A DNA stretch of 64,000 nt from contig JAEEWT010000016.1 of assembly GCA_016287755.1 (NCBI GenBank), positions 1 through 64,000 on the forward strand. The letters are read 5' to 3'. The stretch comes from Prevotella sp. GTDB taxonomy: Bacteria; Bacteroidota; Bacteroidia; Bacteroidales; Bacteroidaceae. The notes beneath the pieces were generated by a model. It searched no databases. It had not been told where the DNA came from and saw nothing but the letters and a program-made list of their open reading frames with translations. The position numbers and the translations under genes are program-made. Shown piece after piece: positions 59,701 to 64,000 of this stretch. Position 1 is the first letter of the stretch. The number at the start of each line of letters is the position of its first letter.

Positions 59701-61425
59701 GAACTTATCCTTCTCCACCGACGAGGCGAGGTAATACACGTTCTTCATCATCAAGTCCCAGTTACCCTGTTTGGGGTGGTTACTGGTGTTCTTCAGCGAC
59801 TTGACGAAGAGTGCCTGACTCACATCGGTGATGTCGCTGGCGAACTCACCCACCTGATAGGTTGTACCGCCGTAAGTATATTCATACGCCACCGCCAGCA
59901 CCTGATCGGTCTGCAGCGAGGTGTTCAGCGACACATAGCCCAACGACCTGTTCAGCGTATATTCTGAGGAGTTGAGCAATCGTGCACTCTCCAGTTTCTC
60001 ATAGTCGGTTCCCCCCACGAATCCCGGTATACCATCCAGCTCGGTGGATGTCTGATCAATGTCGCGGGCTGCAGCATGTTGCTGTACCAATGTGGCATAC
60101 TCGGTATTGGCAGCATTACAAGGAACGGCCTGATTGGTTAGGCTCCAGTTGGGGTTCGACACCTTGGTGTTCTCACCTAAATCGGTCAGCGCTACGATAT
60201 TTCGGGTATTCGTTGTTGTACCCGTCTTGTTCGTCATCCAGATCTCAATACGGTTGATGGTTACACCCGTGGTGAGGTTCGGCAACGTTTTCATGGCTCC
60301 GTCGTAACGGTCGCGGAAATACAGCGAGAGGAAGAAGTGCCTGTTCTCTTCATAGTTGGCGGCATTGAGTTCAAAGGCTGTTGTCTGCACACCGCCCTTA
60401 CTGGAAACACTTCGTGAATTGGATTTCTTCTGCGACACCACCGTCTGCAGTTTCAATCGTCCGAACTGCCAGTCGCTACGGATACCGAAGAGTGATGAGG
60501 CACCCCGCACCAGTGACGAGTTACCGGGGAACGATACGTTTCCTGCCTCCACCAGTTTGATGGTCTCATCCTCCTTACCGTCGTATTTCAGCTTCAGGTT
60601 CTGCGAGTCGAAGTCGAACGTCGCATCCGTGTTGTAGTTCAGGTTCATGTTCACCTTATCGCCCACCTTTCCGTTCACGCTCAGGTTGATCTTCTCGTCG
60701 AAGTTCATGTTGGTGGTCTTACGGTTACGGATAGGCAACGACGGGTTGTCGATGTTCTTCATCGTGGCACCGAACTTCAGTTCCGCCGTACCCTGTGTCT
60801 TGATGCGCACGCCGCCAGGACCGAAGATCTTCTCTGCCGGACCTAAATCAAAGTGCATATCGCTGAAAGAGAATTTCTCCTTTCCGTTCGATTCGAATAC
60901 CTCCTCGTTTTTCGAACGGAAGTAGCTGTTGCGCATCTGTCGTTCACTCCATTTACCATATTCCTCAGCCGTCATCATGATGGGCGTACCCAGATAGCCG
61001 TTTCCCATCTTAGAGCCGATGATATAACGGTCCAGCGTGTCGTTATACTCCACTTTCTGCTCGATGTTGTCGGGCATGCTGAAATCGGCGCTACCCCTTT
61101 GCAGATCTTCTTCTGTGATGGGCTGCGTGCGTTGGATTTTCCAGCGAGGATGCAACAATGAGTCGGGAATCTCCTCATCGTCGGCAAAGATGGGCTGAGC
61201 CGTTATCGTGGCAGTATCCCTGCGCGACCTGTTCTGCTGGTTGTTCTGCCTATTGTTCTGTTGATTGTTCTGCTGGTTGTTTTGCTGGTTGTTTTGTGCG
61301 CGGTTATTCTGTGCGTTTTGTCGTCTTACCGGGTTTTGAGGCTCCTGAAGCTGGGGCGCAACAGCCCAGGCGAGCACACTCATGCCCACCAGTACCATAA
61401 TCAGTATCTGCTTCAGTTTCTTCAC
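53761..61425 (-). CDS. sprA: SprA, type IX secretion translocon protein
   Basis: A 2554-aa outer-membrane protein forming the 36-strand channel through which type IX substrates cross (Sov in Porphyromonas). It has a signal peptide (about 1-22), a Gln/Asn tract of about 38 residues from 35 to 72 coded by 12-bp AACAACCAGCAG-type units, MHFDLGPAEKIFGPGGVRIKTQG near residue 190, and SprA motifs through to the barrel-closing C-terminus (FGLSMKFSLTR). A second Asn/Gln/Lys-rich stretch lies near 1930-1975. It starts 13 bp after ruvA, an association conserved in the phylum. It makes secretion of tail-bearing surface proteins plausible. Confidence 0.96.
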   Translation of the reverse strand: MKKLKQILIMVLVGMSVLAWAVAPQLQEPQNPVRRQNAQNNRAQNNQQNNQQNNQQNNRQNNQQNRSRRDTATITAQPIFADDEEIPDSLLHPRWKIQRTQPITEEDLQRGSADFSMPDNIEQKVEYNDTLDRYIIGSKMGNGYLGTPIMMTAEEYGKWSERQMRNSYFRSKNEEVFESNGKEKFSFSDMHFDLGPAEKIFGPGGVRIKTQGTAELKFGATMKNIDNPSLPIRNRKTTNMNFDEKINLSVNGKVGDKVNMNLNYNTDATFDFDSQNLKLKYDGKEDETIKLVEAGNVSFPGNSSLVRGASSLFGIRSDWQFGRLKLQTVVSQKKSNSRSVSSKGGVQTTAFELNAANYEENRHFFLSLYFRDRYDGAMKTLPNLTTGVTINRIEIWMTNKTGTTTNTRNIVALTDLGENTKVSNPNWSLTNQAVPCNAANTEYATLVQQHAAARDIDQTSTELDGIPGFVGGTDYEKLESARLLNSSEYTLNRSLGYVSLNTSLQTDQVLAVAYEYTYGGTTYQVGEFASDITDVSQALFVKSLKNTSNHPKQGNWDLMMKNVYYLASSVEKDKFRLDVKYQSDTAGVYLSYIPEMQVKDQTLIKLLGADRLDNNNKVHSNGYFDFVQGYTVSNGRVFLPEAEPFGDYLYKALTDKGVDPAIAEKYCFHELYDSTKTIAKQIAEKDKYQLVGQYRGSSANVISLGASYVPQGSVVVTAGGVTLNEGSDYSVDYNAGEVTILNQSIIDAGTPVNVSSESNTDYGQQRKTMYGVNWEYDFSKNFQLSGTFQHLSEQALTTKVSMGSEPLNNTIWGLNINWKKESQWLTNMLDLLPGLHCTAPSQISFTGEFAQLIAGNSHGIQDNASYLDDFENTKNTIDVSTPTSWVLSSVPSKFPESSDKTGVSSGYNRALLSWYHIDPLFTRRSSSLTPSHIKSDLNQLSNHYVREIYVKELYPARDQSSYNGATATLPILNLAFYPTERGPYNLDTDLNTDGTLPIPEKRWGGMMRRLDTNDFETANVEYIEFWLMDPFIYSREQDDASQYGGDFYINLGEMSEDVLRDGKKFYESGMPVDGSQSFTTTQWGKIPTQSTVTYAFATTSGSRNLQDVGYNGLNDDEERSFGVYRDYLAAINGKVSPAVFDSIQADPANDDYHYFRGSDYDRIEAPVLRRYKRINNPQGNSPDNENSPESYSTAYKSTPDVEDINQDYTLNEYEKYFQYHVSIRPEDMKIGTNFIVDKREGEVALRNGARETVAWYQFRIPLDDYEEKFGSINDFTSVRFMRMFCTNFKRPIIMRFGSLDLVRGEWRVYEQSLNPGAAESGKMAVSAVNIEENIDKEPVNYVLPPGIRREQDPTQPQLVESNEQALDIEVTNLSNGESKAVYKNTSVDLRQYKRIQMFVHANALQENTTNLQDNQLAVFVRLGSDYKSNYYEYEIPLKLTPHRDPAYNRYSVSDQRAVWPEENMLDVPLTVFTNLKKERNKAKAEGRASYNRVYSIYTDDKPNNKISIVGNPTLGDVKTMIIGVRNLSADLKSGEVWVNELRLKEYNNEGGWAAQGALNMQLSDVGNVNMTGRYTSEGFGGLEQGVNERSTDNFGTYSATASVELGKFFPDKAKVSAPLYYSITKEKSSPKYNPLDTDMELKDALDAAGSKYERDSIESIAVTKTTNTNFSLSNVRVGIKTKRHPMPYDPGNFSFSYSHSHRHSSGETTVYENEDNWRGTMNYSYSPVYKTFEPFKKVFAKSKSKWLEIFKRFGLNYLPQSVTFNSDIVRTYYELQERDMESLENSQLPLTFNEQFLWNRNFSLRWDLTRNLHMNFSSTTHAQVEEPYTPVNKNLYPTEYEAWKDSVWTSIKHLGAPMDYSQNFSASYQLPLNLIPIFDWINTDASYSATYNWQRGTDLEDGTSLGNNISNNRQFNLNGSFSLEKLYNHIPFLKKTNERFNKNPQRNNSSRNNRNTNAQNDSKNAKDQGKQNDKEQAALPKNKKGFEKEITLLPDTTITVSHGKNSKKLMVSAKNEQGRTFPIKYKVVDQNNIRITTKVDSSMKLKLTVTPKEPHDDEAWYKTAQVVARGLMMLRNVSFSYRNTYSMALPGFLPSIGNMLGQRRDGLMAPGLDFAFGFIDDSYIDKASANNWLLMADNISNPASTNLTEDVQIRMTLEPVRNFKIDLNASRTESKTKSIHYMYVGMPANLGGSLTMTTISLRSALEGMGNASNGYRSKSFEDFCHSLEGFRQRVEGQYKDAVYPRGSSLAGQTFNPENGSVNPYSADVMVPAFLNTYTSMGGSGLKIFPALTQLLPNWTIRYSGLGQLPWFQDHFKSVNINHSYKSIYAVGGYSSYSTFMEYMNGTGFVVDATTGNPVPSSMYNVSTVSINESFSPLLGVDMTFLNNMTAKVEYRTTRNMTLSMTSVQINEAISRDWVVGMGYKINDFNFFGLGGARKVKTNKGKGNDSSDSQRNQSSQSSSRKKGINHDLNLRLDVSYRSQAAIVRDIASMTSSASSGNKAFKLAFNADYTLSRLLTMSFYYDRQVNTPLLSSNSYPTTTQDFGLSMKFSLTR

Positions 61426-61438
61426 TTTTCTCTACGAA

Positions 61439-62044
61439 TTATTTGATCTGCTTCAAGGCCAGTTTCACCACCTGCTCTACAGGCAGGTCGGGCTGTTCTT
61501 TCAGAATGGCTATCACCACCTTGGCTGAAGGTGCAGGCGAGAAGCCGAGCATGGTCAGAGCACCCACGGCCTCATCCTTCACACTGCTGTTGATCAAGGC
61601 AGCCTCGCTACCCGCATTCGAAGGCAGTTCCTGAGCAATACCGCTGCTGATAATCTTGTCCTTCAAATCCACAATGATGCGCTGGGCGGTACGTAATCCG
61701 ATACCCTTCACGCTCTTCAGCACCCGCTCGTTCCCTGTGGATATCACGTTACAGATCTCTGCTACCGTCATCTCTGAGAGAATCATCCGTGCCGTATTCG
61801 CACCCACACCGCTCACCGTGATGAGCAGCAGGAACATATCCCGTTCCTGTTTCGTGGCAAAGCCGAACAGCACATACGCATCCTCCCGAATAGCTTCATA
61901 TACCCACAGACGCGCCTCTTTCTTACCTTGTATGGCAGAAAAGGTGTTCAGCGAGATATTCATTCCGTAACCCACTCCATGGGTCTCGACCACAGCATAA
62001 GCAGGGGTGACGTCTATCAGTTCACCCTTTACATATTCAATCAT
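61439..62044 (-). CDS. ruvA: Holliday junction branch-migration protein RuvA
   Basis: A 201-aa tetramer subunit that binds four-way junctions and loads RuvB. It has an OB-fold start ([20 protein letters not shown]), two helix-hairpin-helix motifs ([14 protein letters not shown] at about 76-89 and [14 protein letters not shown] at about 112-125), a flexible linker, and a RuvB-binding domain III ([17 protein letters not shown] to the end). The length is normal. It lies upstream of sprA by 13 bp in the same direction. Confidence 0.97.
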   Translation of the reverse strand: MIEYVKGELIDVTPAYAVVETHGVGYGMNISLNTFSAIQGKKEARLWVYEAIREDAYVLFGFATKQERDMFLLLITVSGVGANTARMILSEMTVAEICNVISTGNERVLKSVKGIGLRTAQRIIVDLKDKIISSGIAQELPSNAGSEAALINSSVKDEAVGALTMLGFSPAPSAKVVIAILKEQPDLPVEQVVKLALKQIK

Positions 62045-62159
62045 AAGTCGTTTATTTGTATATATACATCCAATAAAACGCAGAGTCCCGCTTTTTATTG
62101 TATTTTCCCTATAAATCTCTTTTTCTCCCTATGCTTTTGGGAAGGAAGAGGCAGGTTTT

Positions 62160-62308
62160 AGGAAGCAAGAGGCAAGAAGCAAGAAGCAAGAGGCAAGAAG
62201 CAAGAAGCAAGAGAATAGCACTATTATATAGGCATTGGATATAGTCACCTGTATCTTATTACTAATCTCTTGCTTCTTCCTTCTTGCTTCTTGCCTCTTG
62301 CTTCTGAT
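62160..62308. repeat. Long imperfect inverted repeat of GCAAGA units
   Basis: The left arm (62160-62213) is a tandem of AAGCAAGAGGC/AAGCAAGA units; the right arm (62268-62306) is their complement (CTTGCTTCTTGCCTCTTGC). The right arm ends directly at the stop codon of the esterase, so its transcript would fold back over about 40 bp ahead of ruvA. Confidence 0.8.
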
Positions 62309-63237
62309 TACTGAACCTTGGCGTTCTTCTCCAATGTCCAGTCGGGGCGTTGCAGGATAGCCGGACTACTACCTACGAACATCTTCGAGGCGTCCTTGTT
62401 ACCCTTGAGCTGCCAGTCGAGCCAAGCACGGGCAACGATAGCGAACTCACCACCATGAGGCTGGTTATAGGTACCGCCATGACCTACGGGCAGGTTCACG
62501 GCAATGGCCGGTACATGCTCAATGCGCTTGAAGTCGTCCATACCGTTGGCATAGGCGATATCGGTCTCACCACCAAGGATGTAGATAATCGGACAGTGAA
62601 TCTCCGCCAGCTTCTTCTTGGGTACGCTGGGCATACCGGGCATACGACGGGCATTGGGGCCTCCTTCATCGCCCTCGGGCTGCTCGAACAATCCGCTGTT
62701 GCAGATCATGATCGAGGTAACGCGCTCGTCAAAGCAGTTGAAGAGTGCCTGCAGACCGCCGCACGACATTCCCGAGATGCAGATGTTCTTGGTGTCGATC
62801 TTCTGGTAGAAAGGACTCTTCTTGTCGGCATTCTGCTGGAACGCCCAGTCCATCGACTCCACCTGCTGCTCCGAGCGTGACTGTCCGCCTCGGCCCATTC
62901 CCATGGGGCGCTGAGCGTCCTGCTTAGGCATCACGCCTGTGGCAAGAACGAGGTAGCCATAGGAGGCAATGTCGTTCAGGAACTTCTCATGACCGCGTGG
63001 CGAATTGGCACAACCGCCGTTACCCCACACCAGCACTGGCAATGGTTTCTTTTCGTTGAATACCGATAGGTCTTTGGGGGCGAAAATGGTATGCTCAGCA
63101 AATCCCTCCACTTCATAAACCACAGCTTTGTACGGTCCTGTTCCACCCTCTTCGAGTACAGTCTCAGCTGCTTGTGCATAAGCTCCCACGCTCATGGCGA
63201 AAGCGAACATCAAAGTCATCAAAATCTTTTTTCTCAT
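62308..63237 (-). CDS. Secreted alpha/beta hydrolase (esterase-like)
   Basis: A 309-aa exported hydrolase (signal MTLMFAFAMSVGAYAQ). The start is set at MRKKILMTLM (63237), because the -7 box at 63315 is inside the longer open frame. The nucleophile elbow is ISGMSCGGLQALF (Ser); the acid and His are likely in LGGETDIAY and LPVGHGGTYNQPHGG. It resembles the PET hydrolase/dienelactone hydrolase-like branch. The insert GMGRGGQSRSEQQ is a flexible loop. It is a periplasmic esterase of unknown substrate. Confidence 0.87.
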   Translation of the reverse strand: MRKKILMTLMFAFAMSVGAYAQAAETVLEEGGTGPYKAVVYEVEGFAEHTIFAPKDLSVFNEKKPLPVLVWGNGGCANSPRGHEKFLNDIASYGYLVLATGVMPKQDAQRPMGMGRGGQSRSEQQVESMDWAFQQNADKKSPFYQKIDTKNICISGMSCGGLQALFNCFDERVTSIMICNSGLFEQPEGDEGGPNARRMPGMPSVPKKKLAEIHCPIIYILGGETDIAYANGMDDFKRIEHVPAIAVNLPVGHGGTYNQPHGGEFAIVARAWLDWQLKGNKDASKMFVGSSPAILQRPDWTLEKNAKVQ

Positions 63238-63560
63238 AAGGATAATAATTTGATAATTATGAATAAATGATAATAAAAAACAAAGTTCATGGGGCTTGGT
63301 TCCCATACCCCGTGCAAAGATAATCAGTATTCTTGAAACTTACAAATGTTAGAGCAAAAGTTTCGCGCAGATCGTTATTGGCGGGCTAAATTATCCGACA
63401 ATAAAATAAGAGAACAGCGAAAAGAGCAATCATCGTGCATGGAGGAATCATAAAAAACAACGGTTTTTTGCAAATTCTTTATCAAAAAGAAATGTTTTTG
63501 TGAGGAATTATGTAATTTTGCAACCGCAAACAATACAAACTCATTATAAACGTAAGTAAA
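63238..63560. other. Divergent promoter region, esterase and ddh
   Basis: A 323-bp spacer with the minus-strand -7 box TATCTTTG (63315-63322, esterase) and the plus-strand box TAATTTTG (63513-63520, meso-DAP dehydrogenase, leader about 36 bases). The nitrogen motif is not present at the corresponding position. I see nothing else. Confidence 0.65.
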
Positions 63561-64000
63561 ATGAAGAAAATCAGAGCAGCCGTAGTAGGTTACGGCAACA
63601 TCGGAAAATTTACCATCGAGGCACTGGAGGCTTCGGCAGACTTTGAGATTGCAGGCGTGGTGCGCCGCAAGGGTGCAGAGGACAAACCAGCTGAGCTGGC
63701 CGCCTACGACGTAGTGAAGGACATCAAGGAACTGAAGGATGTGGATGTGGCTATCCTGGCCACCCCTACCCGCTCGTGTGAGGAGTATGCCAAGCAGATT
63801 CTGCCGTTGGGTATCAATACCGTTGACAGCTTTGATATTCATACCAATATCCGCGGTTATCGTGAACGACTGATGGAAGTGAACAAGCAGACCGGTACGG
63901 TTAGCGTGATTGCTGCAGGCTGGGATCCAGGATCCGACAGTATTGTGCGCACCTTGATGCAGAGTCTGGCACCCAAAGGTCTGTCCTATACGAACTTCGG
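63561..64000 (+). CDS. ddh: meso-Diaminopimelate dehydrogenase, 3' end cut by window
   Basis: The first 146 residues of an NADPH-dependent enzyme that converts tetrahydrodipicolinate and NH4+ directly to meso-DAP. It has an N-terminal Rossmann fold AAVVGYGNIGKFTIEAL (about 6-22), then VVRRKG for the NADPH phosphate, and the family motifs TPTRSCEEYA, NTVDSFDIHTNI and AAGWDPGSDSI. It offers a second route to meso-DAP beside DapL-DapF in this window. Confidence 0.95.
   Translation, partial: MKKIRAAVVGYGNIGKFTIEALEASADFEIAGVVRRKGAEDKPAELAAYDVVKDIKELKDVDVAILATPTRSCEEYAKQILPLGINTVDSFDIHTNIRGYRERLMEVNKQTGTVSVIAAGWDPGSDSIVRTLMQSLAPKGLSYTNF

Overview
The window looks like chromosome from a Bacteroidales bacterium, most likely Prevotella or a close relative in the Prevotellaceae. 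The evidence is: many genes preceded by the Bacteroidetes -7 box TAnnTTTG, a type III glutamine synthetase, SprA of the type IX secretion system next to ruvA, a BspA-like surface protein, and the Bacteroidales-specific HU-HIG, smalltalk and DUF4248 small genes. There is no rRNA, tRNA, insertion sequence, prophage or CRISPR array that I can see.

Layout. 1-4.2 kb: end of an acyl-CoA dehydrogenase, then a drug/metabolite transporter and nadB on the minus strand. 4.3-13.9 kb: a redox and detoxification neighbourhood, with a five-gene minus-strand operon (cyclophilin-like lipoprotein, dienelactone-hydrolase-like lipoprotein, iron alcohol dehydrogenase, ABM monooxygenase, CMD-cupin protein), two AraC regulators, a small winged-helix protein with a CDF metal exporter, and flavodoxin plus aldo/keto reductase. 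13.9-30.2 kb: nitrogen and amidotransferase cluster (asnB, porin, amt, glnK, dapF, dapL, PurF-like protein, pyrG, gltB, gltD). 30.2-39.3 kb: secreted or surface proteins (thioredoxin-like lipid-exported protein, FN3 repeat protein, small lipoprotein, BspA-like repeat protein). 39.3-43.4 kb: repeat-rich accessory stretch with smalltalk, HU-HIG, an AlbA/Schlafen-like ATPase regulator and DUF4248, bounded by inverted hairpin repeats and followed by a perfect 26-bp inverted repeat. 43.4-46.6 kb: DNA-repair-like operon (radical SAM, DUF4130, TfoX-N, MGMT, DUF4298). 46.6-64 kb: glnN, cell-envelope genes (PH-domain protein, PBP4-type carboxypeptidase, MscS channel), PafA-like phosphatase, sprA, ruvA, an esterase, and the start of meso-DAP dehydrogenase.

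How it fits together. Ammonium enters by Amt under GlnK control and is assimilated by GlnN and GltBD. Glutamine is then spent by AsnB, PyrG and the PurF-like enzyme, and diaminopimelate is made by DapL-DapF or by the dehydrogenase. The most important observation is a 28-bp motif found upstream of dapF, gltB and glnN at the same distance (71-72 bp) from each -7 box. This looks like the operator of an undescribed nitrogen regulator.

A second theme is repeats. Two related families of short structured elements share conserved internal-loop sequences and show compensatory changes in their stems. In addition, intergenic-type palindromes and short tandem repeats lie in frame inside asnB, gltD and several lipoprotein or surface genes.
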